NCBI RefSeq assembly: GCF_001054325.1
Contig: NZ_JVVM01000016.1
Coordinates: 41,978 to 105,977 of the forward strand
Direction of reading: 5' to 3'
Origin: Corynebacterium vitaeruminis
GTDB taxonomy: Bacteria > Actinomycetota > Actinomycetes > Mycobacteriales > Mycobacteriaceae
DNA length: 64,000 nt
The notes beneath the pieces were generated by a model, which did no database searches, was not told where the DNA came from, and was given only the letters and a program-made list of their open reading frames with translations. How positions within the stretch are numbered: the first letter of the stretch is position 1; every line of letters begins with the position of its first letter. This document shows, in pieces, positions 34,287 to 44,100 of this stretch. A program made the position numbers and the translations under genes.

Positions 34287-35579
34287 ATGTCTAACGTTGG
34301 TAAGGCACGTACCGCCGCCGAAATCCAGAAGGATTGGGACGAGAACCCGCGCTGGGAAGGTATCACCCGCGACTACACCGCTGAGCAGGTTGCTGAGCTC
34401 CAGGGCACCGTCGTCGAGGAGAACACCCTCGCTCGCCGCGGCGCTGAGATCCTGTGGGAAGGCGTCAACGTTGAGGATGATTCCTACATCAACGCTCTGG
34501 GTGCACTGACCGGTAACATGGCCGTTCAGCAGGCTCGCGCTGGCCTGAAGGCTGTCTACCTCTCCGGTTGGCAGGTCGCCGGTGACGCCAACCTGGCTGG
34601 TCAGACCTACCCGGACCAGTCCCTGTACCCGGCTAACTCCGTGCCGAGCGTCGTTCGCCGCATCAACAACGCTCTGCTCCGTGCCGACGAGATCGCTCGC
34701 ATCGAGGGCGACGACTCTGTCGACAACTGGCTGCTGCCGATCGTCGCTGACGGTGAGGCTGGCTTCGGTGGCGCTCTGAACGTCTACGAGCTGCAGAAGG
34801 CCATGATCAACGCTGGTGCCGCTGGTACCCACTGGGAGGACCAGCTCGCTTCTGAGAAGAAGTGTGGCCACCTGGGCGGCAAGGTCCTGATCCCGACCCA
34901 GCAGCACATCCGTACCCTGACCTCTGCTCGCCTGGCTGCTGACGTCTCCAACACCCCGACCGTCATCATCGCCCGCACCGACGCTGAGGCCGCTACCCTC
35001 ATCACCTCCGACGTTGATGAGCGCGACCAGAAGTTCATCACCGGTGACCGCACCTCTGAGGGCTTCTACCACCTCCAGAACGGCCTGGAGCCGTGCATCG
35101 ACCGTGCGAAGTCCTACGCTCCGTACGCTGACATGATCTGGATGGAGACCGGTACTCCGGACCTCGAGCTGGCTAAGAAGTTCGCTGAGGGTGTCAAGGC
35201 TGAGTACCCGGACCAGCTCCTGGCTTACAACTGCTCCCCGTCCTTCAACTGGTCCGCTCACCTCGAGAAGGACGAGATTGCCAAGTTCCAGAACGAGCTG
35301 GGCAAGATGGGCTTCAAGTTCCAGTTCATTACCCTGGCTGGCTTCCACGCCCTGAACTACGGCATGTTCGACCTGGCTTACGGCTACGCTCGCGAGCAGA
35401 TGTCCGCATTCGTCGACCTGCAGAACCGCGAGTTCGAGGCTGCCGAGAAGCGCGGCTTCACCGCTGTCAAGCACCAGCGCGAGGTTGGCGCAGGCTACTT
35501 CGACCGCATCGCCACCACCGTCGACCCGAACTCCTCCACCACCGCTCTGAAGGGCTCCACCGAGGAGGGTCAGTTCTAA
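34287..35579 (+). CDS. aceA: Isocitrate lyase
   Basis: Splits isocitrate into glyoxylate and succinate; first step of the glyoxylate bypass used for growth on acetate and fatty acids. 430 residues from ATG 34287, with AAAAGGAAG 11 nt upstream; a GTG at 34275 overlaps that site and is unlikely. The catalytic signature [13 protein letters not shown] is present, as are the loops [14 protein letters not shown] and YNCSPSFNW. Codon use is highly biased to preferred codons, typical of a strongly expressed gene. Followed by a strong terminator. Confidence 0.97.
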   Translation: MSNVGKARTAAEIQKDWDENPRWEGITRDYTAEQVAELQGTVVEENTLARRGAEILWEGVNVEDDSYINALGALTGNMAVQQARAGLKAVYLSGWQVAGDANLAGQTYPDQSLYPANSVPSVVRRINNALLRADEIARIEGDDSVDNWLLPIVADGEAGFGGALNVYELQKAMINAGAAGTHWEDQLASEKKCGHLGGKVLIPTQQHIRTLTSARLAADVSNTPTVIIARTDAEAATLITSDVDERDQKFITGDRTSEGFYHLQNGLEPCIDRAKSYAPYADMIWMETGTPDLELAKKFAEGVKAEYPDQLLAYNCSPSFNWSAHLEKDEIAKFQNELGKMGFKFQFITLAGFHALNYGMFDLAYGYAREQMSAFVDLQNREFEAAEKRGFTAVKHQREVGAGYFDRIATTVDPNSSTTALKGSTEEGQF

Positions 35580-35619
35580 GTCACTCGGCTTAGAGCTTAG
35601 GTCTAAGACCTAGCTTCAA

Positions 35620-35662
35620 CACCCAGCGAGGGCTGCACCTGCAGCCACCGCTGGGTGTTTTT
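35620..35662 (+). terminator. Terminator of aceA
   Basis: CACCCAGCG (35620-35628) pairs with CGCTGGGTG (35649-35657), enclosing GGCTGC/GCAGCC, and is followed by TTTTTG. A smaller AGGTCT-A-AGACCT hairpin precedes it at about 35599-35611. Confidence 0.9.
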
Positions 35663-35780
35663 GTGTATTCATCGACATGTCGACTCCGCCCCGTCGTGAA
35701 GCGCGACTGGCAACCTGAGCGTCTGAACACCTAAGCAAAGGTTGCAACGGTTTTCTACACAAATTCAGCAAAGCCCGCGA

Positions 35781-35786
35781 TATGCT
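35781..35786 (+). promoter_or_regulatory. -10 box TATGCT, leaderless promoter of ramB
   Basis: TATGCT, exactly 7 nt, then ATG 35794. GCAAAGGTTGCAA (about 35735-35747) and CAGCAAAGCC (about 35766-35775) upstream resemble RamB boxes, which fits autoregulation. Confidence 0.6.
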
Positions 35787-35793
35787 GGGCAGT

Positions 35794-37218
35794 ATGTCGA
35801 AAACCTATGTCGGATCCCGCCTCCGCCAGCTACGCCGCGAGCGCGACCTCAGCCAGGCCGCGCTCGCACAGGCGTTGGGCCTATCGGCTAGTTACGTCAA
35901 CCAGATTGAGCACGACGTTCGTCCGCTGACCGTGCCCGTTCTACTTCGCATCACAGACACATTCGGCGTTGATGCGACTTTCTTCTCCCGCGATGACGAC
36001 TCCCGCCTCCTCGCTGAGGTTCAGGACGTGGTGATGGACAAGGAAATCGCCAAGTCCCCCATGGACCTACAGGAGATCTCGGAAATGGTCCGCGACCACC
36101 CCGACATCGCCCGCATCATGGTGGACATCCACCGGCGCTACCGCAACGTCACCGACAAACTCTCCCTGGCTACCGAAGAACGTAACTTCGGCAATAGCAC
36201 CGACACCGCCTCCGGCTCACAGGCGCTGACCATGCCGCACGAGGAAGTCCGCGACTACTTTTACGCCCGGCAGAACTACATCTCATCCGTTGACACCGCC
36301 GCCGAAGAGCTGGCCCGCGAGCTGCGCATCACCGACGAGACCACCGATGTCGTCTCTGTGCTGGCCAACAGGCTGTCCCGCGACCATGGGATTCGGATTG
36401 CGCTGGAATCGTCGTTAGGCGATGTGCAGCACAGCCTGGATAAGCGAACGAAAACACTCTACCTCGCGCGACACCTCTCGCCGGGGCAGCGCGCCTTCCG
36501 CATGGCTACGGAGCTGGGGTTTTTGGAACAGGGGGAGACCATCTCCGAGGCCGTCGCGTCTGGGCATTTTATGTCGGATGAGTCGCGGAAGCTGGCGCAG
36601 CGCGGAGTCGCGACGTACTACGCGGCGGCGCTGATTCTGCCGTATGAGTCGTTCCATGCGATGGCGGAGTCGAAACGCTACGACATCGAGCTGCTCTCGC
36701 GCACTTACGGCGTCGGCTACGAAACCATCTGCCACCGTCTGTCTACGATGCAACGGCCCAGCTTGCGCGGTATTCCGTGGACGTTCGTGCGCGTCGACCG
36801 CGCGGGCAACATGTCCAAACGCCAATCCGCCACGGGCTTCCACTTCACGCATTCGGGCGGTACCTGCCCGCTGTGGAACGTCTACGAGACCTTCTCCTAC
36901 CCTGGCAAAGTCATGCGACAGGTCGCGCTCATGCCCGACGGTCGGCCGTACATGTGGATCTCCCGTACCGTGGAACATCATGCGGCGCGTTTCGGCAAGC
37001 CAGGCAAGGTTTTTGCCATTGGTTTGGGCTGCGAGGCCCGTCACGCCGAGCGTACTGTGTACGCTGATGGTCTCGATCTCGCGGATCTCGACGCCGCCAC
37101 CCCGATTGGCGCCGGCTGCAGGGTCTGCTCCCGCGAGGCCTGTCCGCAGCGCGCGTTCCCGCCGATTCATCGCGATATCGACATCAACATGCACCGTTCC
37201 ACCGTCTCGCCGTACTAA
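35794..37218 (+). CDS. ramB: Acetate-metabolism transcriptional regulator RamB
   Basis: 474 residues from the leaderless ATG 35794 (an upstream start at 35782 would put the -10 box inside the gene). Helix-turn-helix at about 10-60 ([20 protein letters not shown] then [15 protein letters not shown]), an IrrE/DUF955-like middle region with an altered peptidase core (about 190-290), and a carboxy-terminal short-chain fatty acyl regulator domain with a Cys cluster near the end ([17 protein letters not shown]). In C. glutamicum RamB represses aceA, aceB and other acetate genes. Its position beside aceA is consistent with local control. Confidence 0.95.
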   Translation: MSKTYVGSRLRQLRRERDLSQAALAQALGLSASYVNQIEHDVRPLTVPVLLRITDTFGVDATFFSRDDDSRLLAEVQDVVMDKEIAKSPMDLQEISEMVRDHPDIARIMVDIHRRYRNVTDKLSLATEERNFGNSTDTASGSQALTMPHEEVRDYFYARQNYISSVDTAAEELARELRITDETTDVVSVLANRLSRDHGIRIALESSLGDVQHSLDKRTKTLYLARHLSPGQRAFRMATELGFLEQGETISEAVASGHFMSDESRKLAQRGVATYYAAALILPYESFHAMAESKRYDIELLSRTYGVGYETICHRLSTMQRPSLRGIPWTFVRVDRAGNMSKRQSATGFHFTHSGGTCPLWNVYETFSYPGKVMRQVALMPDGRPYMWISRTVEHHAARFGKPGKVFAIGLGCEARHAERTVYADGLDLADLDAATPIGAGCRVCSREACPQRAFPPIHRDIDINMHRSTVSPY

Positions 37219-37330
37219 TTCGCTTTACGACGGGCGCAGGGCCGACCTGCGGTTGAGCTTGGTTGGCGAAGGCTGGTTTGCGGGGGCTTGGTTCGCGCAA
37301 AATGCCCCAAAAAGGAAGACCCAAAAAGAA

Positions 37331-37395
37331 AGTGCCCAGGTTTATAGCACTTTTGTGCCGAATTTCTCGGTCAAACTGCTATAAACCTGGGCACT
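37331..37395. repeat. Intergenic palindrome family, copy 3
   Basis: AGTGCCCAGGTTTATAGCA (37331-37349) is perfectly complementary to 37377-37395, with exactly 27 nt between, containing CCGA-ATTTC-TCGG. It lies between convergent ramB and lpd. On the minus strand it is followed by CACTTTCTTTTTGG, so it may also terminate lpd transcription. Confidence 0.9.
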
Positions 37396-37456
37396 AACTC
37401 GTATCTGCCCGAGCCGGGACCAGCGAAGGCTGATCCCAAGCCAGAACCCGAACCTC

Positions 37457-38872
37457 TTACAGGTTAATCATCTTGCCCATAACGCCCTCGGCAGCTTCCT
37501 TCATTGCCTCGGACATAGTCGGGTGGATGTGAACGGCACGGCCGATTTCCTCAGTGGTCAGCTCGTACTTCTCAGCCAGAACCAGCTGCGGCATGAGCTC
37601 GGAAACGTTGGCACCCACCATGTGGCCACCCAGCAGCTCGCCGTACTCGGCATCTGCAATGAGCTTCACGAATCCTGCCGGCTCCGCCAGGCCCTGCGCC
37701 TTACCGTTTGCAGAGAACGGGAAGGTGGAAACCTTAATCTCACGGCCGTTCTCCTCTGCCCACTTCTTGGCCTGCGCCTCGGTCTTACCGAAGGAACCAA
37801 CCTGCGGGTTACAGAAGGTTGCGCGCGGCATCATGTTGTAGTCCGGGATGGTCTCGGTCTCGTGACCTGCCATGTGCTCAGCTGCGATAACGCCCTGCGC
37901 CTCGGCAACGTGTGCCAGCTGCAGCTTCATGGTGACGTCACCGATGGCGTAGATGTTGTCGACATTGGTGCGCATGTACTCGTCGATGACAATCTCGCCG
38001 CGTTCACCCAGCTCAACACCGGCCTTGTCCAGGCCGATGCCCTCGGTGCGCGGTGCGAAGCCGATGGAGACCATAACGCGGTCAACGGTCAGAGTCTGCT
38101 CGTCGCCGCCATCCTTGGCCTCAACCTTGACCTCAACCGAGTCACCATTGTCCTCGATGGAGGTGGTCTTGTGCCCGGTCATGAGCTTGACGCCCAGCTT
38201 CTTGTATTCCTTGGCAATAACCTTGGAGACGTCTGCGTCCTCGTTCGGCAGAACGTTGTCCATGAACTCGACGATGGTGACGTCCACGCCGTAGTTGGCC
38301 AGGACGTATGCGAATTCCATACCAATAGCGCCAGCACCGACGATGACCATGGAGTCCGGCAGCTCGTCGGAGAGAATCTGCTCCTCGTAGGAAACGATGT
38401 TGCCGCCGACCTCAACACCCGGCAGGGAACGAACGACAGAGCCGGTCGCAATAATCGCCTTGTCGAAGGTAATTTCCTTGCCCTCATCATCGCCATCGGT
38501 GATGGCCATCGAAGTCGGGCCAGTGAATTCACCGAAACCGTTGATTTCGGTAATCTTGTTCTTCTTCATCAGGAAATGAACACCCTTGACGATGCCCGCG
38601 GACACCTTGCGCGAACGCGCGTGTGCGGCACCGAAGTCAAAGGAGACATCGCCGGAGATACCGAAGGTCTTAGCCTCATGGTTGAAAATGTGCGCCACCT
38701 CGGCGTTCTTCAACAGAGACTTGGATGGAATACAGCCAACATTGAGACAGACACCGCCCCAGTATTGCTTCTCCACCACAGCGGTCTTCAGACCCAGCTG
38801 GGATGCACGGATTGCTGCGACGTATCCGCCAGGACCGCCGCCGAGTACTACAAGATCAAAATGTTCAGCCAC
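37457..38872 (-). CDS. lpd: Dihydrolipoamide dehydrogenase
   Basis: E3 flavoprotein of the pyruvate and 2-oxoglutarate dehydrogenase complexes. 471 residues from GTG 38872. FAD motif VVLGGGPGGYVAAIRA at 8-23, redox disulfide Cys42/Cys47 in GGVCLNVGCIPSK, NAD motif MVIVGAGAIGMEFAYVLANYG, FAD-site IYAIGDVT, and the carboxy-terminal catalytic dyad AVHIHPTMSE. The start is chosen because TAGACT lies exactly 7 nt upstream (leaderless); the longer frame to 38890 would include that box. Divergent from the prolyl oligopeptidase. Confidence 0.97.
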   Translation of the reverse strand: MAEHFDLVVLGGGPGGYVAAIRASQLGLKTAVVEKQYWGGVCLNVGCIPSKSLLKNAEVAHIFNHEAKTFGISGDVSFDFGAAHARSRKVSAGIVKGVHFLMKKNKITEINGFGEFTGPTSMAITDGDDEGKEITFDKAIIATGSVVRSLPGVEVGGNIVSYEEQILSDELPDSMVIVGAGAIGMEFAYVLANYGVDVTIVEFMDNVLPNEDADVSKVIAKEYKKLGVKLMTGHKTTSIEDNGDSVEVKVEAKDGGDEQTLTVDRVMVSIGFAPRTEGIGLDKAGVELGERGEIVIDEYMRTNVDNIYAIGDVTMKLQLAHVAEAQGVIAAEHMAGHETETIPDYNMMPRATFCNPQVGSFGKTEAQAKKWAEENGREIKVSTFPFSANGKAQGLAEPAGFVKLIADAEYGELLGGHMVGANVSELMPQLVLAEKYELTTEEIGRAVHIHPTMSEAMKEAAEGVMGKMINL

Positions 38873-38879
38873 GTGCACA

Positions 38880-38885
38880 AGTCTA
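38880..38885 (-). promoter_or_regulatory. -10 box TAGACT, leaderless promoter of lpd
   Basis: TAGACT, exactly 7 nt, then GTG 38872. Confidence 0.65.
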
Positions 38886-38956
38886 CGCACGACTTAGCTT
38901 TACTTCACCTCGCAAGCCCACCCGGCAAACCCCACTTTTTACCTTCAGCGGTGGGC

Positions 38957-38962
38957 TACGGT
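38957..38962 (+). promoter_or_regulatory. -10 box TACGGT, leaderless promoter of the prolyl oligopeptidase
   Basis: TACGGT, exactly 7 nt, then ATG 38970. Confidence 0.6.
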
Positions 38963-38969
38963 GGTGGAC

Positions 38970-41143
38970 ATGGGCAACGACACCGGCAACAACACGGGTA
39001 ACGATTCCTCCTTCCTCTCCACCGACCTTGTTCCCGATTGGCTGGACGATATCGACGGCTCCCAGGCGCTGACGTGGGCTCGCACGCAGTCGGAGGCCAC
39101 CGTCGCAGGCGTCGATTCGCTTGCCGACGACACCCGCGACCGCACCAACTTGGAACAGCGCATCCTGGCTGCGCTCAACACCGATGCCCGAATCGCGTAT
39201 CCGGTGCGCCGTGGTGAGTACCTCTATAACTTCTGGCGAGATGCCGAGCATCCGCGGGGTCTGTGGCGGCGCACCTCCTTGCAGAGCTATCTAGCTGGCC
39301 AGGAAGATCCGCAGGCAACCGAGTGGGAAGTACTCATCGATCTCGATGCGCTGGCGAAAGCCGAGGGGGAAACTGGGTCTGGAAGGGTACGGTGTGCCGT
39401 TATCCGGAGTATGACCGCGCGTTGATCATGCTCTCCCGCGGCGGCGCTGATGCCACCGTAGTGCGGGAGTTCGGCCTCGTTACCTGCACTTTCGTGGAAG
39501 ATGAGCCGTTCTGCCTCCCGGAGGCGAAGTCCGATGTCTGTTGGGTCGGCCGTGACGAGATTCTCGTTGGCAGTGACTTTGGCCCGGGGTCTCTGACCGA
39601 TTCGGGCTACCCGCGGCAGGTGCGTAGGTGGCGGCGCGGCACGCCGTCGTCAAGCGCGGACGTGATTTTCTCGGGCCACAGTGATGATGTGGCCGTGGGC
39701 GGCTGGTTCGACGCGACGGACGGCTTCGAGCGGCTGTTTGTCGAGCGTGCGCATGATTTTTATAATTCGCAGCGGTTTGTGGCTGCGAAGCGTCCGGGCA
39801 AGTTGGCGGTGCAGCAAAACGGGGACTTTTCGCTGCAGATTCTGGAGGTGCCGCAGGACTGCCGGACGAGTGTCCATAGGCAGTGGTTGGTGCTTATGCC
39901 GCGCACGGAGTTCAATGGCATTCCGGCTGGCGGCGTGGCCATTGTGGAGCTCGATGAGTGGCTGGCGGGCTCGCGTGAGGTGGAGGTGATTTTCACCCCG
40001 GATCCGCACACGTCGTTCCAGCAGCTGGTGTGGACGAAGAACTTCCTGGTGTTGACGCTGTTGGAGGATGTCGCGACGAGGTTGGTCGTGTTGCGGGAGC
40101 GCTCGTGGGAGTCCGTGGAAACCTTCGGTGAGTTGCCGGCCCAAGCCACCGTGAGCGTGATTGATACGGCCTCGGAGCGAGATGATGAGATTTGGTTGGT
40201 GTCGACCTCGGCAACGCAGCCGGCCACGCTCTGGTATGGGCAGGTCGGCAGTCAGCTCACGGAAGTACGGCGTGCTCCGGCTCTCTTCGACAGCGAGGGG
40301 ATGGAGACCCGCCAGCACTGGGCGACCTCCGCCGATGGCACGCGGATTCCGTATCGCATCACCGGCCGCTTCGACTCGGGGGCTGACATATCTGCAGGTG
40401 CTGACGCAGGCGCGCAGGTTGACGCAAGCACCACCACCCCAACCCCAGCCCCTACCCTCGTGCATGCCTATGGCGGTTTCGAGGTTTCGCTGGTCCCGCA
40501 GTACTCAGCAATCCGGGGCCTGACCTGGCTCGAACGGGGCGGCTACTTCGTGGAGGCCAATCTACGCGGCGGTGGTGAATTCGGTCCGACGTGGCACTCC
40601 TCGGTGGTCAAAACTGAGCGAATGAGGGTCTACGAGGATCATCAAGCCGTGCTGCACGATCTGGTTGCACGTGGCTACTGCACCCGCGAGCAGCTGGGCG
40701 TGCGCGGCGGCTCCAACGGCGGGCTGCTGACCGCTGTCTGTCTCACTTCCTACCCGGAGTTGGTGGGCGCAGTGGTGTCCCAGGTGCCGCTGGCGGACAT
40801 GATGCGCTATCACAGGCTGTCCGCGGGAGCCTCCTGGATGGCCGAGTATGGAAACCCGGACGACCCCACCGAGCGGGCTGCGATTGCACAGTATTCGCCG
40901 GTCCAGCGCGTCGTCAAGCGGGAGCAACGCGCCTACCCGCCGGCGTTGATTACGACGTCTACCAGGGACGACCGCGTTCACCCGGCGCACGCGCGGAGCC
41001 TGGCGTGGCTGTTGGAAGAAGCCGGTCAGCCGGTGGATTATCACGAAAATACCGAAGGAGGGCACGCCGGTGCGGCGGATAATTCGCAGGTCGCGTTCGT
41101 CGAGGCACTCATATCTACGTGGCTGTGGAACAAGCTCAAGTAA
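38970..41143 (+). pseudogene. Prolyl oligopeptidase family serine peptidase (S9A), interrupted by a one-base frameshift
   Basis: The first part (38970 to about 39370) encodes the family's amino-terminal sequence up to DLDALAKAEGE; from there the protein continues in another frame as NWVWKGTVCRYPEYDRALIM to the stop at 41143. One base, most simply an A in the GGGGGAAACTGGG run at 39364-39376, is missing. With it restored the gene would have 724 codons, the normal length. The beta-propeller and the hydrolase domain are otherwise intact: nucleophile Ser in RGGSNGGLLTAV (codon 40712), Asp in TSTRDDRVHP and His in NTEGGHAG (codon 41063). It is a recent inactivation, a sequencing error in a homopolymer, or a programmed shift; I cannot tell which. 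Confidence 0.88.
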
Positions 41144-41146
41144 GGT
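41141..41146 (+). promoter_or_regulatory. -10 box TAAGGT overlapping the S9 stop codon, possible leaderless promoter of the M1 peptidase
   Basis: TAAGGT, 7 nt, then GTG 41154. The TAA of the upstream gene is part of the box. AAGG could alternatively act as a weak ribosome-binding site. Confidence 0.45.
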
Positions 41147-41153
41147 AACAGCC

Positions 41154-42614
41154 GTGAGTAGCGCTGATTTCACTAATCCATATACCGGTATTGCGTTCAA
41201 CCTGGGTTTCCGGGTGAACAAGTACGAGCTGGACCTCGATTATCGGGTCGGGCCGAATCGTCTGAAGGCGACGGCGACTCTGCACATCGAGATTAATGCC
41301 TGGACTTCGCACCTCACGCTCGACTTTGCAGATGCGCTGGGGGCCGATTCGGTGGATGCGATTTCCGATTCGCAGGCACACTCTATCGATGTGAAGCGCT
41401 GGCGTCATTCGGGTCGTAAGCTGCGAGTCACCTTTGACCGCGAGCTAGCTCCCGACGAGACGCTGCGGCTGATTATCACTTACTCGGGCACGCCACGTCC
41501 GGTGCGCTCGAAGTGGGGAGAGATTGGCTGGGAGGAGCTGGAAAACGGCGCGCTCGTGGCATCGCAGCCGGTGGGCGCGGCGTCGTGGTACCCCTGCGAT
41601 GACGATCCCGAGGTCAAGGCGTTCTACGAGTTCACGATGGTAACCGATGCTCCCTACGAGGTCGTCGCACCAGGGCTTGCCGACGCTCCGGTGAACGTGG
41701 GCGGATCGCGCCGCCGCTGGCGGTTTGTCACCGAGGAGCCCATGGCCTCCTACCTGGCCACCATCAATGTCGGCCAGTTTAAGAAGGTCGAGCTGCCGTG
41801 CGAGACCTCAACCGTCGTGGCGTGGGTGCCCTCTGAGCTGGTAGCCAATGCCCGCCATGACTTCCGCGATCAGGGGCGCATGCTCGATGAATTCGCCAAG
41901 CTCTTTGGCCCTTACCCCTTCCGCGCTTACCAGGTGGTCATTTGTGAGGATGACCTGGAGATTCCCATTGAGGCACAGGGGCTGTCCATCTTCGGCGCCA
42001 ACCATGCCGACGGCAAGGACACATGGAACCGATTGATTGCCCACGAGTTGTCGCACCAGTGGTTTGGCAACAGCGTCGGCATTTCGCAGTGGCGCGATAT
42101 TTGGCTCAACGAGGGCTTTGCCTGCTACTCCGAGTGGGTATGGTCCGAGGTCAGCGGCGGTGCCAGCGCGGATGTGCACGCCCGCAAGCACTACCTGGAT
42201 CTGCTTGAGGAAGACCAGGACATCGTGATTGCCAACCCGGGACCAAAGCTGATGTTCGACGACCGCCTGTACAAGCGCGGTGCACTGACTGTGCACGCTC
42301 TGCGTCTGCTGCTGGGCGACGAAGTGTTCTTCGACTTGGTTCGCAAGTGGACCACCACTAACCGCCACAGTGTGGTTGATGCGGTGGACTTCCGCGCACT
42401 GGCCAACCGCGTGTGCCGTGAGCGTGGCATCACTACCTCGCACCTGGATGTCATCTTTGACTCCTGGCTGTCACGCAGCTCCTTGCCGGATTTCCCCACT
42501 GACCCAACGCGCTCCCCTGTTGACCAGGGCATCGACAATGATGGGGCTCCAATCGTGGACAACGAGCTGGCTGCTCAGTTTGAAAAACTCGGCTACTCGA
42601 AGGCCAAGGATTAG
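41154..42614 (+). CDS. M1 family metallo-aminopeptidase (short form)
   Basis: 486 residues, zinc peptidase with HELSH at 297-301 and the third ligand Glu320 in NEGFACYSE, an exact HEXXH-x18-E spacing. The family normally has a GAMEN exopeptidase motif; here the equivalent is EAQGLSIFG, so the substrate amino-terminus contact may differ. It lacks the long carboxy-terminal helical domain of PepN. No signal peptide, so cytoplasmic peptide turnover is likely. It starts 10 nt after the S9 peptidase stop and may be co-transcribed with it. Confidence 0.9.
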   Translation: MSSADFTNPYTGIAFNLGFRVNKYELDLDYRVGPNRLKATATLHIEINAWTSHLTLDFADALGADSVDAISDSQAHSIDVKRWRHSGRKLRVTFDRELAPDETLRLIITYSGTPRPVRSKWGEIGWEELENGALVASQPVGAASWYPCDDDPEVKAFYEFTMVTDAPYEVVAPGLADAPVNVGGSRRRWRFVTEEPMASYLATINVGQFKKVELPCETSTVVAWVPSELVANARHDFRDQGRMLDEFAKLFGPYPFRAYQVVICEDDLEIPIEAQGLSIFGANHADGKDTWNRLIAHELSHQWFGNSVGISQWRDIWLNEGFACYSEWVWSEVSGGASADVHARKHYLDLLEEDQDIVIANPGPKLMFDDRLYKRGALTVHALRLLLGDEVFFDLVRKWTTTNRHSVVDAVDFRALANRVCRERGITTSHLDVIFDSWLSRSSLPDFPTDPTRSPVDQGIDNDGAPIVDNELAAQFEKLGYSKAKD

Positions 42615-42632
42615 AGAGCTAGAGGCCTGTCA

Positions 42633-44024
42633 ATGTCCGGTTTCAAATGGCTGTCGCTGGCCACGATTGTCGCCGCGATAGGCAGCTTCGCGGTGCTGAT
42701 TATCTCGGCCCGCGCACTTCCCAATGCTATAAACCTGCAGTTCGTGGCATTTTGGGGACTGTTCTTCGCGCTCACGGGTGTCCTCGGCGGGTTGATGCAG
42801 GAGACCACGCGCGCGATTGGGTCTGCGGAAGCGCGGAACCGGGGGCGGGAGCGGGAGCGGCCCCGTGAACGGCCCCGGGAACAGAGACAAGAGCAGGAAC
42901 AGGAGCAGGGAGCTGCGGAAGCCGGTCAAACTCTCGGCGCTCGTCCCATCACAGTTTCGCTGGGCGTCGCCGCAGTTACTTTCATCACCATGGCAGTGAC
43001 GGGTCCGCTGTGGGCCCCACTGGTCGTGCAGGATGATGCCGGTACTGCAATTCTGCTCATGGCCTCTGGCCTTGCTCTGTACTCCATGCAAGCCACCACT
43101 TCGGGTCTGCTCAGCGGCCGTCAACTGTGGGGCCCCTACGCTGCGCTGATCATGATTGACATTCTCGTGCGCGTGGCGCTGGCACTTGTCGCCTGGTACT
43201 TCGGCTGGGGTCTGCTGGCCTGGCTGATTATCACGGTCTTCGGCACGGTCAGTTGGCTTATCCTCGCGCTGTTTTCCTCGGCCACTCGCTCTGTCATGTT
43301 CGCGCGTGCCGACGTCCCGGTGCGCCGCTTCGTCGCGCTCATGGTGACGGCCATGGGTGCCTCCGGCGCATCTGCGGTGTTGGTCACGGGCTTTCCAACA
43401 ATCGTCAAGATTGCCGGCGAAGCCGTGACCACTGGCTCCGGGATAGCCGAGTCGCTCACCCCACCCCATGCCAACAACTTCACCGCAGCGGTGACCATTG
43501 CGGGTATCGCCTACGCCGTGACTCTGACCCGTGCTCCGCTGCTGATGCCGCTGGAGAAGTTCCAAAACGCCATCATTGTGAGCTTTGTCCGACACCGCTC
43601 CGAGGGCGTGCTCGCAGCGCTGGTCAAGCCGTTGGGAGCGCTGGCTGCTTTCGGCACCTTTGGGGCGGGCCTGGCATGGCTCATCGGCCCGTGGATCATG
43701 ACTCTCATCCTGGACGAGAGCTATCACGTGTCCGGGCCGGTACTCGCAGCGCTGACACTCGGCGCGACCTTGACCGCCATGTTGATGATCACCGGATCGG
43801 TCACTCTGGCCGTGGAAAAGCACTACATGTATCTGGCCGGTTGGTTGGCTGCGACCACGATTGCCGTAGCCATTCTGTTCTTCCCTGGTCACCTGTCGGT
43901 GCGCACGGTCGCGGCTATCGCCGTAGGCTCTGCAGTAGGTGTTGCCATTCACCTGCTTGCACTGCGCAAGCTTTCCCCGCGTGCTGCCAGAGAGGCGGTG
44001 TCGGAGGCGTTTGCGATGGAATAG
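42633..44024 (+). CDS. Flippase-like multi-pass membrane protein (polysaccharide/lipid export type)
   Basis: 463 residues with about 12 hydrophobic helices in the pattern of the MATE/Wzx (MOP) superfamily; AGGCC-preceded ATG with AGAGG 7 nt upstream. Between helices 2 and 3, residues 66-98 are an unusual run of Arg, Glu, Pro and Gln (see findings). The following glycosyltransferases suggest transport of a lipid-linked glycan, but the substrate is unknown. It starts 18 nt after the M1 peptidase gene. No signature residue proves the family, so the assignment rests on topology and context. Confidence 0.7.
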   Translation: MSGFKWLSLATIVAAIGSFAVLIISARALPNAINLQFVAFWGLFFALTGVLGGLMQETTRAIGSAEARNRGRERERPRERPREQRQEQEQEQGAAEAGQTLGARPITVSLGVAAVTFITMAVTGPLWAPLVVQDDAGTAILLMASGLALYSMQATTSGLLSGRQLWGPYAALIMIDILVRVALALVAWYFGWGLLAWLIITVFGTVSWLILALFSSATRSVMFARADVPVRRFVALMVTAMGASGASAVLVTGFPTIVKIAGEAVTTGSGIAESLTPPHANNFTAAVTIAGIAYAVTLTRAPLLMPLEKFQNAIIVSFVRHRSEGVLAALVKPLGALAAFGTFGAGLAWLIGPWIMTLILDESYHVSGPVLAALTLGATLTAMLMITGSVTLAVEKHYMYLAGWLAATTIAVAILFFPGHLSVRTVAAIAVGSAVGVAIHLLALRKLSPRAAREAVSEAFAME

Positions 44025-44100
44025 CACCATCCGCAGCCGATACCGTATCCCCTCCCTCATCGTCCGAATCACCCTGCAACTCCCAAGGCTCGAGACTCAC

